In this document: positions 1-8,614 of the stretch, in pieces
Numbering within the stretch: position 1 is the stretch's first letter
How the letters are laid out: each line of letters starts with the position of its first letter
Assembly: GCA_050015675.1 (NCBI GenBank)
Contig: JBEKAY010000021.1
Span: forward strand, 1 to 64,000
Direction of reading: 5' to 3'
Origin: Fen-1298 sp050015675
Lineage (GTDB): Bacteria; Bacteroidota; Ignavibacteria; UBA10030
DNA length: 64,000 nucleotides
Translations under genes and position numbers: made by a program
The notes under the pieces: generated by a model
What the model was told of the DNA's origin: nothing
Database searches by the model: none
What the model saw: the letters and a program-made list of their open reading frames with translations, nothing else

Positions 1-111
1 TGGTTGCATAATTTCCGTCGTCTTGTTGTTCGTTATGAATATCACGCTGAAAACTTTCTTGGCTTTGTCCATCTCGCTTGCATCATCATCCTTCTTCGAA
101 AGGGTTTTTGA
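1..111 (+). CDS. Transposase, IS5 family, C-terminal fragment (5' end outside window)
   Basis: Reading from base 1 gives 36 codons before a TGA stop. The segment RRLVVRYEYHAENFLGFVHL followed by ACIIILLRKGF is the conserved tail seen in IS5/IS427-type DDE transposases, where the Arg-Tyr-Glu stretch precedes a hydrophobic end. Only the C-terminus is visible, so activity cannot be judged. The element has landed in a membrane-protein gene whose remainder follows directly. Confidence 0.6.
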   Translation, partial: WLHNFRRLVVRYEYHAENFLGFVHLACIIILLRKGF

Positions 112-122
112 GATGGCTTCTA
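1..122 (+). mobile_element. Right end of an IS5-family insertion sequence (rest lies outside the window)
   Basis: Bases 1-111 encode the last 36 residues of a transposase. The stop codon TGA at 109-111 lies inside a putative terminal inverted repeat, TTTTGAGATGGCTTCTA (106-122). Such overlap of stop codon and right inverted repeat is usual in IS5-type elements. The left end and target duplication cannot be seen, so the element boundary at 122 is inferred. Confidence 0.6.
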
Positions 123-1619
123 TCTAATTTTTTTATTGTTCTTAAACGATCAAATCCTATAGGAGATGCATATATCTGGTTAAGCATTCTATCAGGTATT
201 TGCTTTATAATAATAGCCTTGAGATTTGTGAGATATTATGCAGCAGATCGAATAGAGCAGTGCCTGCTTTTTATCTTTCTTATTACCACGGGAGTAAGTC
301 AACTATTTTTCGGTTACGTTGAAAATTATGCTCCAAGTTCCGCGGGTATTCTCCTTTTTCTTCTTTTAGGTGTTGCATACTTTAGAGGAAATATTTCGAT
401 TGTTTGGGCCATGATCGTTTATGGAGTTACGTTCACACTCCACTTTGGGGCGCTCATCTTTCTCCCCGCATTTGCCTTTTTATTGCATTTTGCTGCGAAG
501 AGAAAGCAGGCCGGAGAACTTGCTGCATCTCTTTTTCTCACCGGTGCGATAGTTTTTGCGATGCTGCAACTTTCTCTCTATCCGCTTGAACTATCGAAGG
601 ATGTCTTGAGTGGAACAGGACACCATATTGTGCCTTTTTCTTTGCATCTCGACAAATATCAATCTTACTTATTTTTTTCTATTAGCCACCTCCTTGACGT
701 TGTTAATTTTTTCTTTTTGAGTTGTCCCGCTGCAATTATTCTTCTTATACTCTCAAGTATCATGATTTGGAGAAAACGAAAAACGATTTCGGTTGAAACA
801 AGGTTCTTACTCCTTGCAGGCCTTTGCGGAAGTATATTCATCGTCATTCTAAATTGTGACATAGGCATGAGCAGAGATTGGGATGTTCTCGCTCCAATAA
901 GCTTGGGAATACCAATTGCTGCAATATCACTTTGGAATACAATTGAATACGAGAGAAAGCTCAAATATCGAATTCTCATGATGCTTTGCGTTGTATCTCT
1001 TTTGTGCACAGGCATTTGGGTGGGTGTAAACGCGGACGAGACAAGAGCAACGGAGAGATTTAAAATTTTACCGGACAACCATCTCTGGGGCAAAAAAGCA
1101 CATCTCTATGCATACGAAGATTTAGCGATCTATCTTCGGGATCGAGGTAATTATGAGGCAACAATACAATACTATCAAAAATATATTGCTTTGGATTCCT
1201 CAAACCAACGACTATGGAGAAAATTGGCGGAAGCCTTTCAATTGGCAGGACAAAATAAGAAAGCTATCGAAGTGTATGAAACTATGGTACATTTAGGAAT
1301 GGGTAATTATCAGTTCATTACAAATTTAGGAGTACTCCTTAGCAATGAACAAAGATTTTCAGAAGCGTTGGTCCTTTTTAAACGTGCAGAAGAATGTGCA
1401 CCGGAAGATCCGATAGTGAAGTATAACATCGGCGTGAATATTATAGAAAGCGAACATGCTTACAAGAAGGCGATCCCATATTTTTTATCTGCAATTCAAT
1501 TCGATTCTACTTTCTCGCAAGCATATAATAGAGCCGCTCAATGTTATTCGATGTTGGGTGATTCTGTCAAAGCGGATCAATTGATAATTCAATTACTGAA
1601 ACTTAAGAAGATTAGATAA
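78..1619 (+). pseudogene. Polytopic membrane protein with C-terminal TPRs, 5' end cut by the IS
   Basis: The open frame begins at a TTG (78) inside the transposase sequence. Codons before about 123 come from the insertion sequence, so the native N-terminus is lost. Residues ~25-335 are a series of hydrophobic segments, with a conserved-looking GYVENYAPSSAG loop and CDIGMSRDWDV before a transmembrane segment. Residues ~345-510 are TPR-like helical pairs (for example YYQKYIALDSSNQRLWRKLA). The layout resembles GT-C-type polyprenol-linked sugar transferases or other membrane proteins with TPR tails, but the part carrying any catalytic motif is missing, so function is not assigned. It is probably non-functional unless it is expressed from an outward promoter of the IS. 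Confidence 0.6.
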
Positions 1620-1670
1620 GCTAATTGTCGACGTAAAAGTGATGCGAAATTATACGCTGACAACTGACTA

Positions 1671-2312
1671 CTATTTATCACTCCACCCTTTTTTCCCGAT
1701 AAGCGGAACGAATTTAAATCCATACGCCTCTACCGATTCATATTTATTACCTATACGAGTTACTACTCGAATTGATTGTCCCTCTAAGTCTCCGACCGGA
1801 ATCACAAGCCGTCCGCCATTGGCAAGTTGGTCGAGTAAAGGCTGAGGCACTTCGGGTGCTGCCGCTGTGACAACTATGCCATCGTACGGCGCATATTCAT
1901 TCCATCCTACTGTTCCATCTCCGCAGCGCGCTGCCACGTGATAACCTAATTTCTCTAACAGCTTACGCGCTTGTAGATGCAATTCCATATGCCGCTCGAT
2001 AGTAAACACGCGGCACCCCATCTCAGCAAGAATAGCAGCCTGATATCCAGAACCGGTACCAATCTCCAGCACCTTTAAATCTTTTCCGACTTGCAATCGT
2101 TCTGTTTGAAATGCTACTGTATATGGTTGAGAAATCGTCTGACTGTTTGCAATTGGCAAGGCACTGTCGTCATATGCGCGATTCATAAACGCCGGCAGAA
2201 CGAATTGTTCACGTTCTACACGCTGCATCGCTTTCAATAGATGTTCATCCTTGATACCGCGCTGACGCAACAACTCAATCATTTCTGCACGTTCTTTTTC
2301 AAATCGATTCAT
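1671..2312 (-). CDS. pcm: Protein-L-isoaspartate O-methyltransferase
   Basis: 213 aa, the usual length of the family. It transfers a methyl group from S-adenosylmethionine to L-isoaspartyl residues, allowing repair of aged proteins in the cytoplasm. The SAM-binding motif I is clear (VLEIGTGSGYQAAILAEMG, residues ~81-99). The upstream ISQPYTVAF substrate-loop motif and the PYDGIVVTAAAPEVP post-motif are also present. The start ATG overlaps the stop of the glycosyltransferase gene by 4 bases, so the two are translationally coupled. It is the last gene of the minus-strand run M28 peptidase, folP, GT2, pcm. Confidence 0.93.
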   Translation of the reverse strand: MNRFEKERAEMIELLRQRGIKDEHLLKAMQRVEREQFVLPAFMNRAYDDSALPIANSQTISQPYTVAFQTERLQVGKDLKVLEIGTGSGYQAAILAEMGCRVFTIERHMELHLQARKLLEKLGYHVAARCGDGTVGWNEYAPYDGIVVTAAAPEVPQPLLDQLANGGRLVIPVGDLEGQSIRVVTRIGNKYESVEAYGFKFVPLIGKKGWSDK

Positions 2313-2992
2313 TCATATTTTCGGAGAATAACTTTGATGAAATTCACTGTTGTTGTCCAGTGCGTCATATAACTTTTTTCTGTGCCATAGATTGTCTGCA
2401 CAGGAACGAATTCTATTTTAAAACCGCGCCGCGCCGCTTTAATAAGAAATTCTGTCTCTGCCTCATAGCCATTCGATTCAAGTTGAACTCTTTCAATAAC
2501 CGATCGACGAATTAACCGAAAACCGCATTGGCTGTCTTTGATTTTAACGCCGGTTCGCATTCCTACCAGCGCGGATGTGATGGTATTAGAAAGTTTGCGA
2601 TGCACCGGCATTCGCGTTCCGATTCTATCACGCGAGCCGATGACAATATCCGCGTTAGTTTTTTTTTGAAACAGAAGAAATTTTGGAATATCCTCCGGCT
2701 GATGCTGCAAATCGGCGTCCATTGTCAAAATAAATCCGATTTCAACTTGTCTGTTTAAAAAATCAAATCCGGTTTGAAGTGCAGCACCTTTGCCTCGATT
2801 CTCTTCATGCCGAAGAACAACTGCTCCAATGGAAGTAGCAACTTCATTTGTTCGGTCCGTCGAGCCGTCATCGACAACGACGATCTGCACATTGCCGATC
2901 GCATTACGCAATCGATTTACAAGTTCTGCTAATGAGTATTCTGCATTGAACGCTGGAATAAGAACCGCGATTGTATTGGTCATAAATCCCAT
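2309..2992 (-). CDS. Family 2 glycosyltransferase (dolichol/polyprenyl-phosphate mannose synthase type)
   Basis: 227 aa with a GT-A fold. VLIPAFNAE opens the nucleotide-binding strand, VVDDGSTDRT follows, and DADLQHQPED (~93-102) holds the metal-binding DxD-type acid and a QHQPE motif typical of DPM1-like enzymes. RGKGAALQTGF is also diagnostic. There is no C-terminal membrane domain, so it is probably a soluble or peripheral enzyme moving a sugar from a nucleotide donor to a polyprenyl phosphate. ATG at 2992 or at codon 4 are both possible. It overlaps pcm by 4 bases and starts 2 bases after folP ends. The acceptor is not known. Confidence 0.88.
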   Translation of the reverse strand: MGFMTNTIAVLIPAFNAEYSLAELVNRLRNAIGNVQIVVVDDGSTDRTNEVATSIGAVVLRHEENRGKGAALQTGFDFLNRQVEIGFILTMDADLQHQPEDIPKFLLFQKKTNADIVIGSRDRIGTRMPVHRKLSNTITSALVGMRTGVKIKDSQCGFRLIRRSVIERVQLESNGYEAETEFLIKAARRGFKIEFVPVQTIYGTEKSYMTHWTTTVNFIKVILRKYE

Positions 2993-2993
2993 T

Positions 2994-3851
2994 TCAAGAC
3001 ATTTCTGGTAGACTGTTAGATTTCAAAGCATCGCTGACCATTGCCACACGTTTCATTTCTTTTACATCGTGCACGCGGATGATGTTGGCGCCGTTCAAGA
3101 TCGAAACCGTCACTGCGGCGGCAGTTCCTTCCACTCGTTCGCTTGGCGTTAAATTCAAAATCGCGCCAAGAAATGATTTTCTCGATACTCCCACCAACAA
3201 TGGATATCCAAAAGAAGTAAAAGTTTTTAATTCCTTGAGAAGCTGAATGTTGTGTTCAAACTTTTTTCCAAAGCCGATTCCCGGATCTATAATTATTTGT
3301 TTGATGCCAGCGTTCATTGCCGCTTCAAGTCGCTCCTGCAAGAACTGTTTTACATCCTCTGTCACATTCTTGTAAATCGGATTCATCTGCATTGTCTTAG
3401 GCGTACCTTTGATATGCATCAAGACAACACTTGCTTGGTGCTTCGTCACGACCGATGCCATCTTCGCATCAAATGTCATTGCACTAATGTCGTTGACAAT
3501 TGTTGCTCCAACTTGCAACGCGGCTTCCGCCACATCTGACTTGCAGGTGTCGATTGAAATTGGAACGCCTATTTTTTTTGCCAGCGATTCAATAACTGGA
3601 ATAACTCTCCGGATTTCTTCTTCTATCGAAACCGATTCTGAACCTGGTCTTGTCGATTCTCCACCGACGTCAATAAAATCTGCTCTGTCCTCTACTAACT
3701 TCAATCCATGCTCGATTGCATGCTCGATGTCCAGATAACGCCCGCCATCTGAAAACGAATCTGGTGTCACATTTAAGATTCCCATCACGTGAGTTCTCGA
3801 TGCAAGATCATATTCTGTTGTTCCGAAGCGATATTGATAATGCATATTCAT
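2994..3851 (-). CDS. folP: Dihydropteroate synthase
   Basis: The folate-pathway enzyme that joins p-aminobenzoate to dihydropterin pyrophosphate. Signature 1 is HVMGILNVTPDSFSDGGRY and signature 2 is DVGGESTRPGS; IDTCKSDVAEAAL, NDISAM, IIDPGIGFGKK and GVSRKSFLG complete the TIM-barrel pterin site. The frame opens further up (ATG 3890), but that would overlap the preceding peptidase gene by 29 bases. ATG 3851, 10 bases after that gene's stop, or ATG 3845 fits better, giving about 285 aa, near the family norm. It sits between an M28 peptidase and a glycosyltransferase rather than with other folate genes. Confidence 0.93.
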   Translation of the reverse strand: MNMHYQYRFGTTEYDLASRTHVMGILNVTPDSFSDGGRYLDIEHAIEHGLKLVEDRADFIDVGGESTRPGSESVSIEEEIRRVIPVIESLAKKIGVPISIDTCKSDVAEAALQVGATIVNDISAMTFDAKMASVVTKHQASVVLMHIKGTPKTMQMNPIYKNVTEDVKQFLQERLEAAMNAGIKQIIIDPGIGFGKKFEHNIQLLKELKTFTSFGYPLLVGVSRKSFLGAILNLTPSERVEGTAAAVTVSILNGANIIRVHDVKEMKRVAMVSDALKSNSLPEMS

Positions 3852-3861
3852 CAGAAAACAA

Positions 3862-5307
3862 TTATTGCCAGAGCAATCGAATGAGTGCAATGCCGACAGC
3901 TTTCACACCCCAAATCATGTTCGACGGTTCCTTGTCTGTGGTGAACACTGGGATATCCAAAGATGAATGATAGAATGGTGAGTAGTCAATAGTTACAGAG
4001 TCGGGATTCCCTTTCCACGCTTTCGATGACCAACCGCGCGTTTGCCGCATGGATTTAGGCTCATTCCACGCCGCTGTAAAAACTGTAATGGATGGAATTT
4101 TCTCTTCCGGAACATCCAAGTGATCAAGATATTTTGGCAGAAAGACATAAGAATCTGTACCACCTTGAGATGGATTCGTCGTCGCTTCTTTCCAAAATCC
4201 TTTTCTGCCGACAAATTCCTCGCCGACTTTTTCAAAGAGTTTTAATAAGTTGTAATTATGCGGTATATCGTTTCCTTCAAAATAAAGACACTTCCGCGGT
4301 TTCCCAATTCCAATTTCGTCATAGTTGATAACGCCAAGGATTTTTTTTAATTCCTTTGCATGCTGCTTGATATAACTGCTTGCCGAATAATATTCACTAC
4401 CCCACACAACAAACCGAATGCTTTGTTTCAGCGGCAGCAGATTTTTACTATTCACTAACATTTTGAAAATACGTGCAACTTCTAACACTCCCGATTCTCC
4501 GGAGGCATTATCGTCTGCACCGGGCCCTCCGGAATCAGAATCGCCATGTGCACACACAATATAATATTCTTCTTTTTGTCCTTGAAGTGTTGCAATGACC
4601 GTCTTCGGGTTTCCCTGCGCTATTGTTGTCTTGCATGAATATTTTATCGATATATATATTCCCTTTCCTAATTCTTCGCGTAGTCGTTGACCGGCTATAT
4701 TAGGAATGTTGAAGACGGGAATGGGATTCTTATTGGATTCCTTCAGAGTCGAAATCATTGCCCAGTTGGAATATGCCGATGAGCTTACAATCACATAACA
4801 TACGATACAGCATGCCCCTGCGTCAACTAATTTATCGTACATTTTTGCGGACGGATGTTGATCTAACAGTACAGCGCCTTTGCCAATTATTTCCTCGTCA
4901 ATATCATGGATGGATTTGACGAACGTAAGACGTACAGTATCCTGTTTTGCGGAGGGCGAATATCCTGCAAGCCATTCATGTTGAATGAGTCCGCTGAGAC
5001 GTTTCGGTTGTTCAATGTGCAGCTGCCAATCATCGTTGGAGTATACAAGCTTTTGAGGATCACTCACCATTTCCGGTTTAAAACCAAGACTTTTAAATTT
5101 GTTGAATACGAACCACGCTGCCTTGTCTCCTGATTTTGTCCCGCCAAGCCGATTGCCGCATTTCACTAAATCGTGCACGGTTTGTTGAAGACGTTTTTGA
5201 GAAACTTTAGAAACGAATTTTGCTTCACTTAATGATTGCGCTTGAAGCGATATAGATACGCAGACACAAAATATAATTGCAGCAATAAACCAGCGTTGAT
5301 GTGTCAT
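3862..5307 (-). CDS. Secreted M28-family zinc aminopeptidase
   Basis: 481 aa beginning with a signal peptide (WFIAAIIFCVCVSISLQAQ). A PA-like insert with cysteines (~140-210) precedes the catalytic domain. CAHGDS (His254) and GADDNASG (Asp265) are the first metal-ligand motifs of the M28 co-catalytic zinc site; the E in VVWGSEYY is in the place of the usual Glu. It probably trims peptides in the periplasm or outside the cell. It is the first gene of a tight minus-strand run leading to folP. The substrate cannot be told from sequence. Confidence 0.85.
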   Translation of the reverse strand: MTHQRWFIAAIIFCVCVSISLQAQSLSEAKFVSKVSQKRLQQTVHDLVKCGNRLGGTKSGDKAAWFVFNKFKSLGFKPEMVSDPQKLVYSNDDWQLHIEQPKRLSGLIQHEWLAGYSPSAKQDTVRLTFVKSIHDIDEEIIGKGAVLLDQHPSAKMYDKLVDAGACCIVCYVIVSSSAYSNWAMISTLKESNKNPIPVFNIPNIAGQRLREELGKGIYISIKYSCKTTIAQGNPKTVIATLQGQKEEYYIVCAHGDSDSGGPGADDNASGESGVLEVARIFKMLVNSKNLLPLKQSIRFVVWGSEYYSASSYIKQHAKELKKILGVINYDEIGIGKPRKCLYFEGNDIPHNYNLLKLFEKVGEEFVGRKGFWKEATTNPSQGGTDSYVFLPKYLDHLDVPEEKIPSITVFTAAWNEPKSMRQTRGWSSKAWKGNPDSVTIDYSPFYHSSLDIPVFTTDKEPSNMIWGVKAVGIALIRLLWQ

Positions 5308-5629
5308 TTAAAAGAGCCGATAATGTCGAAGAAAAAAGTTTGCTGTGAAATAATACAGAAATCTTCCGAGAGGAGCAATGGAGGAACTGAGCTGATGAGT
5401 ATTTGAGTCAATGAGTTGGTGGGTAGCGAGAGTTACAACAGCTGAGATTTTTAGAAGACAACTATCAGTTGATATGAAATTAGCGCCAAGCAGTTCCTTT
5501 GATACGCTCCCAATCTGATTTGTTTTTATGTCCAGAACCATATTTATCCGCTGGAGTAATGCACAGGCGGAAGTTCTTCTCTACTTTGGTAGATCCAATA
5601 ACCAAAAATCTATGAATCGACAGGGTGTA
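5308..5629. other. Intergenic stretch, no supported gene
   Basis: About 320 bases between the receiver gene and the M28 peptidase gene. An open frame at 5308-5541 (minus, 77 codons) has no recognisable domain, no clear ribosome binding site and unusual composition, so it is not called. No repeat or strong hairpin was seen; the promoter of the peptidase operon probably lies here. Confidence 0.4.
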
Positions 5630-6013
5630 TCAGATGTTCAGCATTCCTTGAACAATTTTAAGCATATTACCCGGATTGAATGATGCTTTTGATAAAATTT
5701 TCGTGCGTCCAAGGCCTTTGTTGCTGACATGCAATACTTCCGAAGGATAATTTGTTATAAGCAGCGCGGGAATGTCAATCCCTTGTTTGCGCGCCACTCG
5801 AATGACCTCAACTCCATTGGTACCAGGCAGAAGGTAGTCACAAATCAAGAGATCGAACTTCTCCTTCGAGAGTGTCTTAACTGCATGATCTCCATCGATG
5901 CAGAAGGTGCAATGAAATCCCATCTTGCGTAATGTTGACATTAGTATGGTTCTGTAAACATGATCATCTTCTACGAGAAGAAGTCGTTTTTCTTTTTGTT
6001 GAGCGTTGGTCAT
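5630..6013 (-). CDS. Stand-alone response-regulator receiver protein (CheY-like)
   Basis: One receiver domain and nothing else. LLLVEDDH carries the acidic pocket, LLICDYLLPG the phospho-acceptor Asp, ALLITNY the switch Thr and ILSKASF the conserved Lys. The frame opens at 6061, but ATG 6013 is preferred: it gives a 127-aa protein starting MTNAQQKEKR just before the domain and has a purine-rich GGGGGATAG about 11 bases upstream. No output domain is present, so it probably acts by protein contact or phosphotransfer. It lies downstream of a PAS sensor and a large hybrid kinase on the same strand, its likely partners. Confidence 0.85.
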   Translation of the reverse strand: MTNAQQKEKRLLLVEDDHVYRTILMSTLRKMGFHCTFCIDGDHAVKTLSKEKFDLLICDYLLPGTNGVEVIRVARKQGIDIPALLITNYPSEVLHVSNKGLGRTKILSKASFNPGNMLKIVQGMLNI

Positions 6014-6196
6014 CTCGATACTATCCCCCGTAGTAAATATTGGATTATATATATTGTACAAAAAATTGTTGATTTAACAAATCAAACTATATTATTTCCC
6101 ACTCCTCTATTCCTATGACTGGTAATTTCAAATATATCAAGTGATTGCGATAGGTATAACTATTCCATAAAGATCTTCTCAGGTTACATGTTTTTC

Positions 6197-8509
6197 CTAC
6201 TCAGGCTTCTTAACCGCATTCTCATATAGATCTCCATAGAGTTTCTTTGCACAATCTGGACATATCCCATGTGTAAATGTTGCGTCCGTGTGTTTGCTGA
6301 TATATCTTTCTACTTGGTTCCAGAATCCTTGATCATCTCTTATTTTTTTACAATTGGAACATATGGGAATAAGTCCTTGCAGGGTTTTAATGTTATCCAA
6401 TGCGTACTGTAGTTCTTGAATTAATTTTTCGCGCTCCTTTGCGGCTTCCTGCAGTGCAATTTCTGCCCGCTTGCGCTCGGTGATGTCTCGAATATTGCAC
6501 TGTATGACTTTATGGTAATCTACAAGATAAACGTTGCTGACAAACTCCACATCGATTCTTCGTCCATCGGCAGTTTCCAGTGGCAGGTCTTCATACCGCA
6601 CGTACTCTTTCTGCCGCAATTCTAAAAATTTCTCCTCGTTAATTACAATATCTTTGAGGAACCCCACCTCCCAAAGTTTCTTTCCAAGAAACTGTTCATG
6701 CGTGTAACCCAGCATCTCGATTAAGAACGGATTTGCATCGACAATCATTCCTGTTTCAGCATCGAGAATGAGAATGCCGTCTCTCGCCGCTTCAAAGAGT
6801 CGGCGATAACGATTCTCTGAATTTCGCAATGCCTCCGCAGATTTATACTGCTCCTGATAGAAACGACTACGTTGTTGGTGCCACACAAAACCCACGCTGG
6901 CACCTGCACCGACAAATAATGCGCCTACAAGAATGATCATCAACCATAATCTTTCTTTCAGAGGTGCGTACATCTCCGCCATATCCATACGGGCGACTAA
7001 GAACCAAGGCGAATCCGGAATTGCGCGTAGATCGGCAATGACCGGTACTCCACGATAATCTATACCTTCGACGATTCCTGTCTGACCTAACACTGCTTTT
7101 ACAGCGGCAACATCTTTACTGGACAACGGAATCCGCAGATTCAAAGCCGCATCCTTGCGAAATTTAGGTTCATTCAAAAACAGCGCATCGTTCCCATCCC
7201 TGCGGATAATTAACGTTTCGGATGTCCGGCTTGGTGTGGGCCATTTCTTAATGAGAGGATACAGGTACTCCTCAGGACTAATCCGTAACGCAAGTACAGC
7301 AATCAATCGTTTTGGGGAACGATCTTCCAGAATGGGGACAAGAATTTTTAGATAGACGTGTTGATCTTGATCGTTGCGGTAAAAATCCTGAAAAGCAATA
7401 TTTCCTGATAGCAGTATTTCAGTATTTTTTTTGTCAATTATTAGATGCGCTCGTTCCTTATACTCTGGATACACTAATACCGTATTCAATTGTGCATCAA
7501 GCAGCATCATGAGATCATAACTATAAGCGCTCTGTAATTGCCCGACCCACGTTAGAATTCCTGTCTTCGCATCTCGGTCATTCTGGTTATGGATGAATCG
7601 TTTCACAAGCGACGAAAACAAGTCGTTCTTGTAAAAGATTTGTCCATCTCCCAACCGTTCTTTTCGCCACACTTCAATCTGATCCACTTTCAAATCTGCA
7701 ACAGCAGAGAGCTGGTTTTCAATCTCAGCACGGTAGTTTTTTTCATAGTTTCGGTAAGCTAAATAACCGCCGGTGACAATCCCTGCCGCAAGAAAGGAGA
7801 ATATCAACAAAAGAATATATGAAACGCGTACGGTTGCTGCATCTTTTATTCTGTCATAAGACCAGACTTGAAGCCCTGCATTCACAAGCAGGCCAATCGC
7901 AATAAAAAGAAAAGCAAGAGAGGTAGGCAATGATGGAGGAATAACACCTGCATCGTACATCAAGGGTGATACAAATAGATACGCAATCAGAAAAAGCAAA
8001 TAAGTTAAGATTACGAGAAAAGCTAATACCAAAGCAATCCATGCCCACTTTGTACGTTTGACAGATCGTAAAAGTGTTAATAAGAATGACAAAGCACAAA
8101 CCAAAAAGCAAATCGCTGTTGCGGGAGACATGTGCCCAATAGAAATACCATTAAAAGAGTCAGTGACAGAAAAACCAAGATACTCGATATGTGAATATAT
8201 TCCTGCGATTGAAGAGAAGAAGAAGATCAGTCCCATTACCGCAACAAGCAGGCCGATGAATATGCCCACAAAGTACGTACCGCGATTATGGAGCATGTGA
8301 CTGCGAAGAGAGAGTGCAATTCCCATAAAGACAAATAACAATGCTGTGCTTGGCGCCATCGGTATAAGATTTACACCGAAGCCGGTTAAAAGAGGAGAAT
8401 GCAAAATCCATCCAAGCAGGACAAGAAGTCCGAGCCCTGCTGTAGCAATCCCTGACATTAAAATGAAAATATATCCAGTTCGATGGACTATATATTCAGA
8501 ATTTTTCAT
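6197..8509 (-). CDS. Membrane PAS sensor protein without a kinase domain, Cys-rich C-terminus
   Basis: About 770 aa. Seven or eight membrane segments fill residues ~10-250. A periplasmic-type sensor region (~260-530, dCache-like) follows, then another membrane helix, a PAS domain (~570-690, RYRRLFEAARDGILILDAETG), a short coiled coil and a C-terminal module CSNCKKIRDDQGFWNQVERY...CPDC. The CxxC pairs suggest bound zinc; this tail is known at the ends of some PAS and receiver proteins. No His-kinase, GGDEF or HTH domain exists, so it may signal by protein contact. GTG 8536 is the longest start, but ATG 8509 is preferred because it follows AGGAAG and aligns with the paralogous relic at 12892-13017. 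Confidence 0.8.
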   Translation of the reverse strand: MKNSEYIVHRTGYIFILMSGIATAGLGLLVLLGWILHSPLLTGFGVNLIPMAPSTALLFVFMGIALSLRSHMLHNRGTYFVGIFIGLLVAVMGLIFFFSSIAGIYSHIEYLGFSVTDSFNGISIGHMSPATAICFLVCALSFLLTLLRSVKRTKWAWIALVLAFLVILTYLLFLIAYLFVSPLMYDAGVIPPSLPTSLAFLFIAIGLLVNAGLQVWSYDRIKDAATVRVSYILLLIFSFLAAGIVTGGYLAYRNYEKNYRAEIENQLSAVADLKVDQIEVWRKERLGDGQIFYKNDLFSSLVKRFIHNQNDRDAKTGILTWVGQLQSAYSYDLMMLLDAQLNTVLVYPEYKERAHLIIDKKNTEILLSGNIAFQDFYRNDQDQHVYLKILVPILEDRSPKRLIAVLALRISPEEYLYPLIKKWPTPSRTSETLIIRRDGNDALFLNEPKFRKDAALNLRIPLSSKDVAAVKAVLGQTGIVEGIDYRGVPVIADLRAIPDSPWFLVARMDMAEMYAPLKERLWLMIILVGALFVGAGASVGFVWHQQRSRFYQEQYKSAEALRNSENRYRRLFEAARDGILILDAETGMIVDANPFLIEMLGYTHEQFLGKKLWEVGFLKDIVINEEKFLELRQKEYVRYEDLPLETADGRRIDVEFVSNVYLVDYHKVIQCNIRDITERKRAEIALQEAAKEREKLIQELQYALDNIKTLQGLIPICSNCKKIRDDQGFWNQVERYISKHTDATFTHGICPDCAKKLYGDLYENAVKKPE

Positions 8510-8614
8510 AGAGAGAATATTCTTCCTAAAATCCACGGAAGGTATCTCACTTCAGATGGCGCTACAAGCACTAACTGAAAGATCTTTTGAAGGTTACAGA
8601 ATGTCCACACTTGT

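Noticed and set aside
5308..5541. 77-codon minus ORF before the M28 gene
   Set aside because: No domain, no ribosome binding site, odd composition.
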